Shown here: in pieces, positions 1-8,805 of the stretch | How positions within the stretch are numbered: position 1 is the first letter of the stretch | Layout: every line of letters begins with the position of its first letter | Assembly (NCBI RefSeq): GCF_014197205.1 | Contig: NZ_JACIFD010000015.1 | Span: 1 to 33,723 of the forward strand | Length of the DNA stretch: 33,723 bases | Source: Canibacter oris | GTDB taxonomy: Bacteria; Actinomycetota; Actinomycetes; Actinomycetales; Microbacteriaceae | Reading direction: 5' to 3' | Made by a program: the position numbers and the translations under genes | Notes under the pieces: generated by a model | The model's input: only the letters and a program-made list of their open reading frames with translations | What the model was told of the DNA's origin: nothing | Database searches by the model: none

Positions 1-708
1 TTCGCTCCGACACCGGCGCTGCCAGCAGCAACTGTTGCAGACTCTAAAAGCAGCGCAAACACCGCCACCGACACTGCCGCAGCTAACAGCGTCGAGGCCG
101 GCGCAGCCGAGGACGACAGCATCGCCGCAGAGACCACGGCAACTACCGAGACCACAGTGGCAAACGCAGCTGCAACCACGGCAGCAGTGCTACAAGACAC
201 ACTGACACTGCCAACACAACGCTTTGTGGGGGCAGCGGGCGACAGCGATGACGTGCTAAACCCGAGCACCCACCGCACCCGCATCCTGGGCAAGCGCCGC
301 CGTAAAACTGCGCCTGTGCCAGAAGCACACTTCGAGCCCCGAGTAGATGAATATCTGGCAGAACTGATTGCTGAAACTAAGCGCCGCAACTGGCGCCGCC
401 GCGCGACCTGGGCTGTTGCAGCCGGATGTGGTGTGCTACTTATCACCCTTGCCGTGTTCTTTGGCTACCGTTGGACCCAAACACTTTACTTTGTTGGCGC
501 GGATACTGACTCCGTTGTGATTTACCGCGGAGTGCAGCAAAATATCGGGCCAATCTCTCTCGCGAGCGTGGTTGAAGACACCAACATTCCACTGCGGGAT
601 CTTAATCCGCACAGCAAACGGCAGGTGGAGCGCACACTCAACGCCGCGACCCTGAAAGAAGCACGCGATATTGTCTCCCGACTGGGGGTGATTCCGAAAA
701 ATGAGTAA
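1..708 (+). CDS. pstP: PP2C-family Ser/Thr protein phosphatase (PstP-like), C-terminal part, 5' truncated by window
   Basis: The frame is open from base 1 to the TAA at 706-708, so the catalytic PP2C domain lies upstream of the window. What is visible is a long low-complexity Ala/Thr/Asp-rich linker (about bases 1-240), a basic juxtamembrane stretch (GKRRRK), one membrane helix (about bases 409-468) and an extracytoplasmic tail with the VVIYRG segment. That linker-helix-tail layout is the C-terminal half of mycobacterial PstP, the phosphatase that reverses PknA/PknB phosphorylation. Its stop overlaps the next ATG by 8 bases, and being first in a phosphatase-rodA-pbpA-pknA-pknB order strongly supports the call. 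The catalytic metal-binding residues cannot be checked here. Confidence 0.82.
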   Translation, partial: FAPTPALPAATVADSKSSANTATDTAAANSVEAGAAEDDSIAAETTATTETTVANAAATTAAVLQDTLTLPTQRFVGAAGDSDDVLNPSTHRTRILGKRRRKTAPVPEAHFEPRVDEYLAELIAETKRRNWRRRATWAVAAGCGVLLITLAVFFGYRWTQTLYFVGADTDSVVIYRGVQQNIGPISLASVVEDTNIPLRDLNPHSKRQVERTLNAATLKEARDIVSRLGVIPKNE

Positions 709-2116
709 AGTAAGCCGCGTTGCGAGCCAGCAAGACGGCAGCAAAATGCCTGACGGTCTGCGTAGCGAAACCGTGCTAACCAGAATCACCGCATTACGGG
801 CTCCGCGCCTGATGCGTAGCCTGGAGTTTGCAGGAACTCTGTCTGCCCTTGCGGTTAGCATTGCCGCGGTTATCATTACGGACCTCCGGGTGCTCGGAAC
901 AATGAGTCAAAATCTACTCATTCCAGGAGTGGCATATATCCTAGCAGTGCTTGGCTTTCACCTCCTTGTGCGCTGGAAAGCACCGGATTCTGATCCACTG
1001 ATCCTACCTCTGGCGGTGCTACTCAATTCCCTCGGCATCATGATGATTTACCGCATCGACCTCGCCGGCGGGGAAATTACCGCGGCTTCCACAAGTGTGC
1101 GGCAGGTGCTGTGGTCAGTGATTGCCCTGGTAGCTGCCGGCGCGGTACTGTTGTTGCTAAAAAATCACCGAGTACTGCTGCGTTTCACATATCTCTCCGG
1201 CGCCATCGCGATTTTACTGATGCTGCTGCCCTATGTCCCTGGTATTGGATTAGAGATCGCCGGAGCACGGCAGTGGATCCGCATCTTTGGCTTCACTTTC
1301 CAACCGGTTGAGCTGGCGAAGATTGCTCTCACAATCTTCTTCGCTGGCTATCTGGTGCGCGGTCGCGACGCACTGAGCATGGTCGGCAAGAAAATAGGGC
1401 CACTACTTTTGCCACGTGCCCGCGATCTGGGACCGTTGCTGCTGATTTGGCTGCTGGCGATGAGCGTCCTGGTATTCCAGCGGGAACTCGGCACTTCAGT
1501 ACTGATTTTCGGGCTGTTTTTGGCGCTCCTCTACGTTGCCACCGGTCGTATCGGCTGGGTTGTGCTAGGCGGTGCACTGTTTATCGGAGGTGGCCTCATC
1601 GCCTCTCAAACCCTGTCCTATGTCAACAGTCGCTTCGCAAACTGGCTCGACCCCTTCCGTGATGCACAGGGGCAAAGTTTCCAACTTGTGCAGGGGCTTT
1701 TCGGCATGGCAAACGGCGGTCTCACCGGCACCGGCCTCGGCAGCGGCTACCCAATGCTCACTCCGCTCGCGGAAAGTGACTACATCGTACCTAGCCTAGC
1801 TGAGGAGCTGGGGCTCATCGGAGTTGTGGCGGTGCTGCTGGCATACCTGTTGCTGGTGGAGCGCGGTCTGCGAATAAGCTTCGCTGTGCACGATGACTTC
1901 GGCAAACTGTTCTCTGTCGGTCTGGCATTCACGCTGGCGCTACAAATTTTTGTGGTCGTCGGCGGTGTCACCCGCATTATTCCGCTAACCGGCCTCACCT
2001 CGCCATTCCTTGCCGCCGGTGGCTCCTCACTGCTCGCAAACTGGATTATTGTGGCGCTTTTCATCCTCATGAGCAACGCAGTTAGAAACCGACCAAAGCT
2101 GGTGATTCGTCAATGA
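701..2116 (+). CDS. rodA: SEDS-family peptidoglycan glycosyltransferase RodA (FtsW/RodA/SpoVE)
   Basis: A 471-aa polytopic membrane protein with 10 or more predicted helices, starting about residue 45. SEDS proteins polymerise lipid II into glycan strands and work with a class B PBP. The family signature is clear in the second half: the GLTGTGLGSG segment followed by LAESDYIVPSLAEELG. The Asp of that motif (D360) aligns with the catalytic Asp of RodA/FtsW. The ATG overlaps the phosphatase stop and the gene ends ATGA with pbpA, so the pair should be translationally coupled. I choose RodA over FtsW because of the pbpA-pknA-pknB context; the sequence alone would fit either. Confidence 0.92.
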   Translation: MSKVSRVASQQDGSKMPDGLRSETVLTRITALRAPRLMRSLEFAGTLSALAVSIAAVIITDLRVLGTMSQNLLIPGVAYILAVLGFHLLVRWKAPDSDPLILPLAVLLNSLGIMMIYRIDLAGGEITAASTSVRQVLWSVIALVAAGAVLLLLKNHRVLLRFTYLSGAIAILLMLLPYVPGIGLEIAGARQWIRIFGFTFQPVELAKIALTIFFAGYLVRGRDALSMVGKKIGPLLLPRARDLGPLLLIWLLAMSVLVFQRELGTSVLIFGLFLALLYVATGRIGWVVLGGALFIGGGLIASQTLSYVNSRFANWLDPFRDAQGQSFQLVQGLFGMANGGLTGTGLGSGYPMLTPLAESDYIVPSLAEELGLIGVVAVLLAYLLLVERGLRISFAVHDDFGKLFSVGLAFTLALQIFVVVGGVTRIIPLTGLTSPFLAAGGSSLLANWIIVALFILMSNAVRNRPKLVIRQ

Positions 2117-3594
2117 ATAAGCAGTTAAAACACGTCAGCCGCGCTGTGTTCGTGATGTTCCTGGCGCTGTTTGTAGCGCTTACCACGATTCAAGTGGTAA
2201 ATGCTGATTCCCTGCGCGCTCACGAACTGAACCGCCGCACCCTGCTGAACTCTTACCAGGTGGAGCGCGGCTCAATTCTGGTTGAAAATACCCCGATTGC
2301 AATCTCCGTCCCGAGCGACGACGAGTACCGCTTCTATCGGCAGTACCCACAGGGCGAGCTATATGCCCCAATTACCGGTTACTTCAGCCATTACCAGGGG
2401 TCAACCGGTATCGAAAGCGCCCTTAACAAGCAGCTCTCCGGCACCGCAGAAAACCAGTTCTTCACCCGTATCGGACGCATCCTAAGCGGACAGGATCCGC
2501 AGGGCAGTTCTGTGCAGCTAACCATTAATCCGGCTGCGCAGCAGGCAGCTGCGGATGCGCTAAAAGATTTGAAGGGCGCGGTTGTGGCGATGGATCCCAC
2601 CACCGGGGAAATTCTAGCCCTCGCCTCCAGCTCTAGCTACGATCCGAACCTGCTATCGGGGCACGATAACGCTACCATTATCGAAAACTATCAACAGCTG
2701 TTGGAGGATCCGAACCAGCCGCTCGCTAATCGGGCCATCGCTGGGGATCTCTATGTGCCCGGATCCACCTTCAAGATTCTGACCACTGCGGCAGCGCTAG
2801 AGTCTGGCAAATACAACCTGCAGAGCACCTTCCCAGACCCCGCAAGCTACCAGTTACCAAACAGCACCGTATCTGTGCACAATGCGTGGAATGGGGTGTG
2901 CGGTGACGGAAATCAGGCATCGCTGGAAACCGCGTTCATTAAGTCTTGCAATATTCCGTTTGCGGAATTAACAAACCAAATGGACGCCAGCGCCCTGCCG
3001 CAAATCGCGAGCAAATTTGGTTTTGAGCAGCAGCTGGAAATCCCGTTGCAGGTTACTCCGAGTAGCATTGGCAAACCTGTTGATGGCGCACAACTTGCAC
3101 TCACCTCTATTGGCCAGTTTGATGTTCGCGTCACCCCGCTGCAAATGGCAAGCGTTACAGCCGCGGTTGTGAACCAGGGCGAGCGTGTGCAGCCAAATCT
3201 AGTGAGAGACATCATCACCCCAGATTTGCGCAGCGAATACACCTACCGCACTGAATCCCTCGGGCAGGCGGTAAAACCTGAAACCGCAGCGGCGCTAAAG
3301 AGTGTGATGACAAAGTCTGTCACCGATCCGCAGGGTCTCGCACACCAGGCGGCTATCGCGAACGCAACAGTGGGCGGCAAAACCGGCACCGCGGAGGTCG
3401 GTTTAGATGCAAACGGCAACCCGCTGCCATACAACTTGTGGTTCACCGGCTTCGCAGAGCGCGGTAACAAAAAAGTTGTGGTTGCAGTAGTTGTGGAAGA
3501 AAGCGGCGGACCGCTGCACAACTACCAAGCTGGCAGCTCAGGACTCCCAACAATAATCGGCAAACAAGTAATGGAAGCGGTATTAGGCCAATGA
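2113..3594 (+). CDS. pbpA: Class B penicillin-binding protein PbpA (peptidoglycan D,D-transpeptidase)
   Basis: A 493-aa protein with an N-terminal membrane anchor (about residues 9-31) and a periplasm-facing transpeptidase domain that crosslinks peptidoglycan stem peptides. The three active-site motifs are intact: SxxK as S218-T-F-K, SxN as S278-C-N, and KTG at 423-425. The N-terminal pedestal with VERGSILV is typical of class B enzymes, and there is no glycosyltransferase domain, so it depends on its partner RodA encoded just upstream (ATGA overlap). The length matches actinobacterial PbpA (about 480-495 aa). It also overlaps pknA by ATGA, placing the synthase pair and its kinases on one message. 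Confidence 0.95.
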   Translation: MNKQLKHVSRAVFVMFLALFVALTTIQVVNADSLRAHELNRRTLLNSYQVERGSILVENTPIAISVPSDDEYRFYRQYPQGELYAPITGYFSHYQGSTGIESALNKQLSGTAENQFFTRIGRILSGQDPQGSSVQLTINPAAQQAAADALKDLKGAVVAMDPTTGEILALASSSSYDPNLLSGHDNATIIENYQQLLEDPNQPLANRAIAGDLYVPGSTFKILTTAAALESGKYNLQSTFPDPASYQLPNSTVSVHNAWNGVCGDGNQASLETAFIKSCNIPFAELTNQMDASALPQIASKFGFEQQLEIPLQVTPSSIGKPVDGAQLALTSIGQFDVRVTPLQMASVTAAVVNQGERVQPNLVRDIITPDLRSEYTYRTESLGQAVKPETAAALKSVMTKSVTDPQGLAHQAAIANATVGGKTGTAEVGLDANGNPLPYNLWFTGFAERGNKKVVVAVVVEESGGPLHNYQAGSSGLPTIIGKQVMEAVLGQ

Positions 3595-5417
3595 AACCTT
3601 CAGCAGGCATCATCTTCGGCGGACGCTATGAACTCGGTTCACGTGTTGCAGTTGGCGGCATGGGTGAGGTGTGGAAAGCCCACGACAGTGTGATTGGGCG
3701 CACCGTCGCGATTAAAATCCTCAAAGACGAATATATGGGTGACCCCGGCTTCCTAGAGCGGTTCCGCGCGGAAGCTCGGCACGCTGCACTCGTTAACCAC
3801 GAAGGCATCGCCAACGTCTTTGACTACGGCGAAGAGCAAGGCTCCGCATACATTGTGATGGAATTGGTTCCGGGAGAACCGCTGTCATCCATCATCGAAC
3901 GCGAGGGCAAGCTGCCAGCTAACCGCGTGCTGGGCATCGTCGCCCAAACCGCAACTGCGCTGCAGGCCGCTCACGACGCGGGGCTGGTGCATCGCGACAT
4001 TAAACCGGGTAACCTGCTCATCACCCCTGATGGTCGCGTTAAAATCACCGACTTCGGCATTGCGCGAATCGCGGATCAGGTACCGCTAACCGCAACCGGC
4101 CAGGTTATGGGCACCGTGCAGTATCTCGCCCCAGAGCAGGCGAGCGGCCACACTGCGACCCCGGCGACAGACATTTACTCCCTCGGCGTTGTTGCCTACG
4201 AGTGCCTTGCAGGCAAACGCCCCTTCACCGGAGAATCGCAGGTTGCCATCGCGATGGCACAAATTAACGATACTCCGCCAGATTTGGCAGCAGAAATTCC
4301 AGAACCCGTGCGGAACCTGATTTACTCTTGCCTCGCAAAAACCGCGGCGGGACGTCCAGCAACCGCTGCCAAGCTGGCACGTGCCGCGACCGCACTGCAC
4401 CGCGGTGATGTTGCGGCTGCCGCGCAGGAAGTACCACAGATTCGTGGCGCAGCTGCGCTCGATGCAACCACTGTGCTGCCAACCGCAACTGATGCCGCAA
4501 CCACGGTCTTACCGCAGCAGCAAATGCACGCAACCGGAGCCGCAACCACCGTGCTGCCACACACCATGGCGGCACCTGCGGCGGCGGCAAGTGCCACCAC
4601 CGCTCTGGGGCTGCCACCGGAGACTGATGCGACCACCAAAAAACGCAGTCGCTGGACCTGGCCACTTATCGCACTGCTGGCGATGCTGTTGCTGATTGGC
4701 GGCGGTACCTTCGCAGCGCTTTACGGCGGCAACCAGGAGAACACCACTAATAAGCCAGCGCAAACAACGCAGAAAACCGAAGAAAAGAAGCCCGAAGAGC
4801 CCACGAGTGCTGCAATTGTTGCGGCCGACTATCTCGGCTCAGACTGCGAAACCGCTACTGCCCAGCTAGCAGAAGCCGGGTTTAAAACTGTGGAGTGTGT
4901 GCCGGGGCAGCCTAACAGCGACTCCAAGGTAGACACCGTCAGCGATGTTTCGCCTACCGGCTCAGCGGTGCCATTCAGCCAAAAAATAACCCTCAGCATT
5001 GCAACCCGCTTCGGAGAGGCGAGCCAGCCTGGCGGCGCTCCAACCGCGCCAGAGCAAGTCAGCCCAAACCAGCAGTTTAACGTGTCCTGGGGGGATCAAA
5101 GCGCGGTCTGCCCAACCGGCACCACTGTCAGCGCCTACAAGCTGCAGGTCACCGGTGACGGCACCCTGGTAAGCGAGCCAGGCACCGGCCTCAGTAGCAC
5201 TGTGCGTGCCGGTGCCAGCGGCGAGATTCAGGTTGCTGTAGCAGTTGTTTGCAGCCGTGAAGGCATTAGTGATCGCCAATCACCGTGGTCACTGCCCGCA
5301 ACCGTTACAATTAACGCACAGAATCCAGCAAACCCAAGCCCGCAGCCACCAGGAACCGGAAACGGCGGCGGAAACACGAACACCGATGGAGGCTCTTCAT
5401 CGGGCTCTAACGGGTAA
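3591..5417 (+). CDS. pknA: Membrane Ser/Thr protein kinase PknA with extracellular PASTA-like and beta-sandwich domains
   Basis: A 608-aa kinase. The cytoplasmic Hanks-type domain (about 8-270) has the Gly-rich loop, VAIK lysine K42, HRD aspartate D136 and DFG at 154-156. A juxtamembrane linker with three ATTVLP repeats precedes one membrane helix (about 357-380). Outside there is an acidic/Thr stretch, a PASTA-like repeat (about 411-474), an Ig/fibronectin-III-like segment with two cysteines (about 485-576) and a Gly/Ser/Asn-rich tail. M. tuberculosis PknA is about 430 aa with almost no extracellular sensor, so this version is long. The PASTA-like call rests on the G-x(n)-A-x-x-L-x-x-A-G-F pattern and the beta-sandwich on a VSW...AYKLQV pattern; both need a profile search. 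It overlaps pbpA by ATGA. Confidence 0.93.
   Translation: MKPSAGIIFGGRYELGSRVAVGGMGEVWKAHDSVIGRTVAIKILKDEYMGDPGFLERFRAEARHAALVNHEGIANVFDYGEEQGSAYIVMELVPGEPLSSIIEREGKLPANRVLGIVAQTATALQAAHDAGLVHRDIKPGNLLITPDGRVKITDFGIARIADQVPLTATGQVMGTVQYLAPEQASGHTATPATDIYSLGVVAYECLAGKRPFTGESQVAIAMAQINDTPPDLAAEIPEPVRNLIYSCLAKTAAGRPATAAKLARAATALHRGDVAAAAQEVPQIRGAAALDATTVLPTATDAATTVLPQQQMHATGAATTVLPHTMAAPAAAASATTALGLPPETDATTKKRSRWTWPLIALLAMLLLIGGGTFAALYGGNQENTTNKPAQTTQKTEEKKPEEPTSAAIVAADYLGSDCETATAQLAEAGFKTVECVPGQPNSDSKVDTVSDVSPTGSAVPFSQKITLSIATRFGEASQPGGAPTAPEQVSPNQQFNVSWGDQSAVCPTGTTVSAYKLQVTGDGTLVSEPGTGLSSTVRAGASGEIQVAVAVVCSREGISDRQSPWSLPATVTINAQNPANPSPQPPGTGNGGGNTNTDGGSSSGSNG
4464..4559 (+). repeat. Three ATTVLP hexapeptide repeats in the PknA juxtamembrane linker
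   Basis: The hexapeptide ATTVLP occurs at PknA residues 292-297, 303-308 and 318-323, separated by 5 and 9 residues, in a low-complexity Ala/Gln linker between kinase domain and membrane helix. The codons differ between copies (act/acg/acc for Thr, ctg/tta for Leu), so the peptide rather than the DNA looks conserved. Each copy has a Thr with Leu at +3, the register several FHA domains read; phosphorylation is inferred, not shown. Confidence 0.8.
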
Positions 5418-5470
5418 AATTTAGAAGTCCCGGCAAGCACCAACCAAGTTTCATGGAGAAGCAGGCAAAT

Positions 5471-7189
5471 ATGGCTGAAACGAATGACAAGAGTAACGTT
5501 CGCACCCTGGGTGGGCGCTACGAGCTTGGTGAGTTTATCGGTCAGGGCGGGATGGCGACTGTCTACCGCGGCATCGACACGAAACTTGGGCGGCAGGTTG
5601 CCATCAAGGTGATGAAGGCAGATCTCGCCGACGATGACTCCTTCCGCGATCGCTTCCGACAGGAGGCACAGTCTGCAGCCCGCATGGCCCACCCCACTAT
5701 TGTGCGGGTGCTTGATGCCGGCGACGACCTGATCCAAACCGCTGACGGCACCAAGCAGCTGCCGTTTATCGTTATGGAATATGTTGACGGTAAGAACCTG
5801 CGACAGCACCTGGCTGAGCAGCGCGTAAGCATTGAGGAAGCCTGCCGCATCACCGACTCGGTCTTGACAGCGTTGGAGTACTCACACCGGGCCGGCATCG
5901 TACACCGAGATATCAAACCCGCAAACATCATGATCACTTCCACCGGACGCGTGAAAGTGATGGATTTCGGGATCGCCCGCGCCGTCTCTGAAACCTCCTC
6001 AACCCTGCAGCAAACAACCCAGATTCTGGGCACCGCAGCTTACTTTTCTCCGGAGCAGGCTCGCGGTGAAACCGTTGACTCCCGTACCGATCTCTACGCC
6101 ACCGGGGTGCTGCTCTACGAGCTGCTCACCGGGCGTGTACCATTCCGCGGCGACTCCGCAGTAGCAGTTGCTTACCAGCACGTGAGTGAACGCCCCGTCC
6201 CACCAAAAGAGCGTGAGACAGCACTTTGTGACGCGTTAAACGCGGTGACTATGCACGCTCTCATTAAAGATCGGACCCGGCGTTTCCAGACTGCGGGAGA
6301 GTTCCGGCAAGCACTCGCAGAAGCGGTGGCGGGGAGGATGCCAGAATTGGATCAGTCCGCTCTGAGCGCTCCGTTGGTCGATCAGGAAACCACCGTCTCC
6401 GACTCCGAACTGGCGATGCGCCAGCTCGCGGCAGGGGGCACTACCCGCAGTCAGTCACGGCCGCCGGTGCTATGGATTTGGGCTGCAATTGTGACCGTCA
6501 TTGCCGTGGTTTTAGCGATTGGTTTCTGGCTCTTTAACCTCGCACCGAAAGAGATTTTACCGTTTAATTCGCGCACGGTGCCGGAGCTCACCGGGCACAG
6601 CCGCACCGCTGGCGAAGACCGACTCCGCGATATGGGGCTCGCCGTCACGGTTGTGGAGGAGTCTTCCGAAACTGTGCCAGAGGGGCAAGTAACCCGCACC
6701 GACCCAAAGGCTGGCACTAAGCTTGTTGTCGGAGATGACATTATCCTCTTTATCTCTGCCGGCTCCGACTCGGTGGAGATGCCTGACATTAAAGGCAGCT
6801 CATTGGAGAGCGCCGAAGAGCAGCTGGCGCAACTGGGTCTGAAGATTGGATCACTAAACCACTCTGATGATCCCACAGCCCCAAAGAATCAGGTTCTGCA
6901 GGTGACCCCTGCTCCTGGCAGCAAAGTCGCCAAAGACTCGACGGTGCAGGTGACCGTGTCCAGCGGTGAAGTAAGTGTGCCAGATATCAAAGGCCAAAGC
7001 CTGCAGGCTGCACGCACACTGCTTGATGGCTTAGGTCTTTACATTGTGGCGCAACCACGCAACTGCCCCATCACGGGCGAGGGGCTGCCGGTTATCGAGC
7101 AGTCTGTGCTGGGTAAAACCCCGCAGCGTTCAGAGGTCACAATCGCCTACTGCGCTGGTGAAACCGCACAGCAACTACCGACTAACTAA
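5471..7189 (+). CDS. pknB: Membrane Ser/Thr protein kinase PknB with three PASTA domains
   Basis: A 572-aa kinase from the chosen ATG. Hanks motifs are complete: Gly-rich loop GQGGMATVYRG, VAIK lysine K46, HRD aspartate D147, DFG D165. The activation loop is Ser/Thr-rich (SETSSTLQQTTQ). One membrane helix (about 333-355) is followed by three extracellular PASTA repeats (about 368-435, 436-504, 505-572), which in this family bind muropeptides or lipid II. M. tuberculosis PknB has four. An in-frame ATG at 5453 would add six residues but has no Shine-Dalgarno; 5471 is preceded by GGAG and AGG, so I prefer it. It lies 53 bases after pknA. The 3' end overlaps the convergent trpG by 15 bases with no hairpin terminator. 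Confidence 0.95.
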   Translation: MAETNDKSNVRTLGGRYELGEFIGQGGMATVYRGIDTKLGRQVAIKVMKADLADDDSFRDRFRQEAQSAARMAHPTIVRVLDAGDDLIQTADGTKQLPFIVMEYVDGKNLRQHLAEQRVSIEEACRITDSVLTALEYSHRAGIVHRDIKPANIMITSTGRVKVMDFGIARAVSETSSTLQQTTQILGTAAYFSPEQARGETVDSRTDLYATGVLLYELLTGRVPFRGDSAVAVAYQHVSERPVPPKERETALCDALNAVTMHALIKDRTRRFQTAGEFRQALAEAVAGRMPELDQSALSAPLVDQETTVSDSELAMRQLAAGGTTRSQSRPPVLWIWAAIVTVIAVVLAIGFWLFNLAPKEILPFNSRTVPELTGHSRTAGEDRLRDMGLAVTVVEESSETVPEGQVTRTDPKAGTKLVVGDDIILFISAGSDSVEMPDIKGSSLESAEEQLAQLGLKIGSLNHSDDPTAPKNQVLQVTPAPGSKVAKDSTVQVTVSSGEVSVPDIKGQSLQAARTLLDGLGLYIVAQPRNCPITGEGLPVIEQSVLGKTPQRSEVTIAYCAGETAQQLPTN

Positions 7190-7813
7190 CAGCGGCGACA
7201 GCTGCGCGCCGAGCTTGGCGGCAGCTGCATTACCACACACCGCTAACCAGTTGCCAAGCTGCTGATACCCGTGCTCAGTGAGCACCGCTTCAGGGTGATA
7301 CTGCACCCCGTAAAGCGGCAGTTCACGGTGCCGCAGCGCCATAATTACCCCGGTCGAAGTTGTCGCTGTGACCTCTAACACGTCCGGCACGGTGTCGGGC
7401 ATAACCGCTAAGGAGTGGTAACGGGTTGCAGTAAACTCCTGCGGCACGTCAGCAAAGAAGGCATCCCCGGTGTGCCGCACCTGGCTGGTCTGGCCGTGCA
7501 TCAGCTCGGCTGTGGGTGCGACGGTGGCGCCGTAGGCTTCCGCGAGTGCCTGATGCCCTAGGCAGACGCCCAGCAAAGGTTTACGGCTAGCGGCAGCAAT
7601 TTTAATTGCGGCGAGGCTGCATCCTGCTTGTTGCGGATTGCCAGGCCCGGGCGACACCAGAACACCCGCAACTCCTGTGATCTGCCGTTCAAGGGTTGCA
7701 TGATCCACCTCATCATTACGAATTACCAGCGGGTCAGCGCCGAGCTGTTGCAGGTATCCGACCAAGGTGTAAACGAAACTGTCATAGTTATCAATGATGA
7801 GGATCTGCGTCAT
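7175..7813 (-). CDS. trpG: Glutamine amidotransferase, anthranilate/aminodeoxychorismate synthase component II (TrpG/PabA)
   Basis: A 212-aa class I glutamine amidotransferase that supplies ammonia to a chorismate-using partner for tryptophan or folate. The catalytic triad is visible: nucleophile C84 in GVCLGHQ, H173 and E175 in the HPE motif. The oxyanion-hole region SPGPGNP (54-60) is also present. The N-terminus ILIIDNYDSFVYTL is classic for TrpG/PabA. Placement beside pknB, away from trp genes, is common in actinobacteria, so a PabA (folate) role is as likely as TrpG, and the enzyme may serve both. The ATG overlaps the stop of the 57-aa gene upstream (ATGA), and its 3' end overlaps the end of pknB. 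Confidence 0.92.
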   Translation of the reverse strand: MTQILIIDNYDSFVYTLVGYLQQLGADPLVIRNDEVDHATLERQITGVAGVLVSPGPGNPQQAGCSLAAIKIAAASRKPLLGVCLGHQALAEAYGATVAPTAELMHGQTSQVRHTGDAFFADVPQEFTATRYHSLAVMPDTVPDVLEVTATTSTGVIMALRHRELPLYGVQYHPEAVLTEHGYQQLGNWLAVCGNAAAAKLGAQLSPLLVSR

Positions 7814-7983
7814 CCCGCGGTGCCGCCCTCTTCAACAGTTGTCAGCGGTGGTGGAATCAGTGTTTGAATTGCCGGGTAGATGTAATAAATCAGTGCCCAA
7901 ACCAGCACCGCTAGCACGATTAGCATTGCGAGCACACGGATGAGTTTGGGGCCGGGGAAGAATCGCCAGATGAGTGAAAACAT
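7810..7983 (-). CDS. Small single-pass membrane protein (57 aa), hypothetical
   Basis: A short gene between trpG and the sortase on the same strand. The 57-aa product starts MFSLIWRFFPGPK, has one strong hydrophobic helix (about 15-40) and an acidic/Pro/Gly tail. An AGGA sits about 5 bases before the ATG, and the stop overlaps the trpG start as ATGA, so it is very likely translated. The FFPGPK start followed by a helix resembles small proteins I associate with the trpG/sortase spot in other actinobacteria, but I know of no assigned function. Context suggests an accessory membrane protein of the sortase or wall block; that is inference. Confidence 0.75.
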   Translation of the reverse strand: MFSLIWRFFPGPKLIRVLAMLIVLAVLVWALIYYIYPAIQTLIPPPLTTVEEGGTAG

Positions 7984-8008
7984 GATGTCCTAAGTGGAGG
8001 TTGCCGCG

Positions 8009-8773
8009 CTAGTTGCTACCCTGCGCGAGGTTAGAGCCGGCCTGCTGTGCCAGGTTAGGGTGGGTTTCGAGCAGCTCAGCCGGCGGCCCGGAGGAGCGCG
8101 GAGTGAAGCCCTCGAGCACGCTGTAGGCAATAAGGCGCTCGTCTACCCCATAGTATTTCGGGTTGCAGGTGGTGAAGGTCAGAATTGAATCTTTAATCTC
8201 GACGTTTTCGAGGTGCGGGAAGGGGTTGAGCACGCTAACCTCTGTGGGCAGCACATACTCATAGTCGCGGAAGCGGTAGGTGTACCAGCCTTCCGCCGTT
8301 TCGATAAAAATTGGATCACCGGCCCGCAGGTAATCGGTGTCGTGGAACGGGGTTGTGATACCGCCGGTGCGGTGTGCCGCGAGAGCTACGTTACCAGGGG
8401 CGCCGGGCAATGCCGTTGTGTTGTAGTGCGCAATGCCGTAGTTGTGGTTATCAAGCAGATTGTTCATGTTGGCGCTGCTTGCCAACTGGTTTGCCCATTC
8501 ACGCCCGAAAGCCGGCACATACATCACCCCGAAGACACCGGAGCCGCCCTCCGGCTGCGCCACTGGAATCCCCTCCGTGGTGAGGTTGTTTTGCACCTCT
8601 TTACGCTGCCACTGCTGACTGATTTCTGCCGAAATGCTGGCCTGCCGGTTAGAAACCACGGTTGTCGTGTACCACGGTTGCCACAGCAAAAAGCCGAAAA
8701 CTCCGACGCCGCCAAGCAGTAACAGCTCTCCTATTACTGAAAGAGGGCTGAGCTTTTTTCGCGCACTAGACAT
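8009..8773 (-). CDS. Class E sortase (membrane-anchored cysteine transpeptidase)
   Basis: A 254-aa protein with an N-terminal membrane helix (about 11-31) and an extracellular sortase domain that anchors sorting-signal proteins to the wall. The catalytic residues are visible: H134 (ALAAHRTGG), C203 (TFTTCNP) and R213 (DERLIAY). The TTCNP...RL pattern is typical of class E enzymes, which usually prefer LAXTG-type signals. The gene is divergent from crgA across only 32 bases and has no Shine-Dalgarno. A TAAAAT -10 element ends 7 bases before the ATG, suggesting a leaderless message. No substrate with a sorting signal is seen in this window, so it probably acts as a housekeeping enzyme in trans. 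Confidence 0.93.
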   Translation of the reverse strand: MSSARKKLSPLSVIGELLLLGGVGVFGFLLWQPWYTTTVVSNRQASISAEISQQWQRKEVQNNLTTEGIPVAQPEGGSGVFGVMYVPAFGREWANQLASSANMNNLLDNHNYGIAHYNTTALPGAPGNVALAAHRTGGITTPFHDTDYLRAGDPIFIETAEGWYTYRFRDYEYVLPTEVSVLNPFPHLENVEIKDSILTFTTCNPKYYGVDERLIAYSVLEGFTPRSSGPPAELLETHPNLAQQAGSNLAQGSN

Positions 8774-8780
8774 GCACTCT

Positions 8781-8786
8781 ATTTTA
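8781..8786 (-). promoter_or_regulatory. -10 element of the sortase promoter (leaderless)
   Basis: TAAAAT on the minus strand ends 7 bases before the sortase ATG, placing the expected transcription start at or next to the start codon. No ribosome binding site is present. No good -35 is seen at 17-18 bases; it would lie inside the crgA start region. Confidence 0.5.
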
Positions 8787-8792
8787 ATGGCG

Positions 8793-8798
8793 TAAGAT
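8793..8798 (+). promoter_or_regulatory. -10 element of the crgA promoter (leaderless)
   Basis: TAAGAT ends 7 bases before the crgA ATG, with no Shine-Dalgarno between, so transcription probably starts on the A of the ATG. It sits back to back with the sortase -10 (8781-8786), 6 bases apart. Both promoters cannot easily be occupied at once. Confidence 0.5.
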
Positions 8799-8805
8799 TA
8801 ACGTT

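Noticed and set aside
5228-5809. Minus-strand open frame (193 codons) spanning the pknA-pknB junction
   Set aside because: Antisense to two certain kinase genes and crosses their junction; no domain seen.
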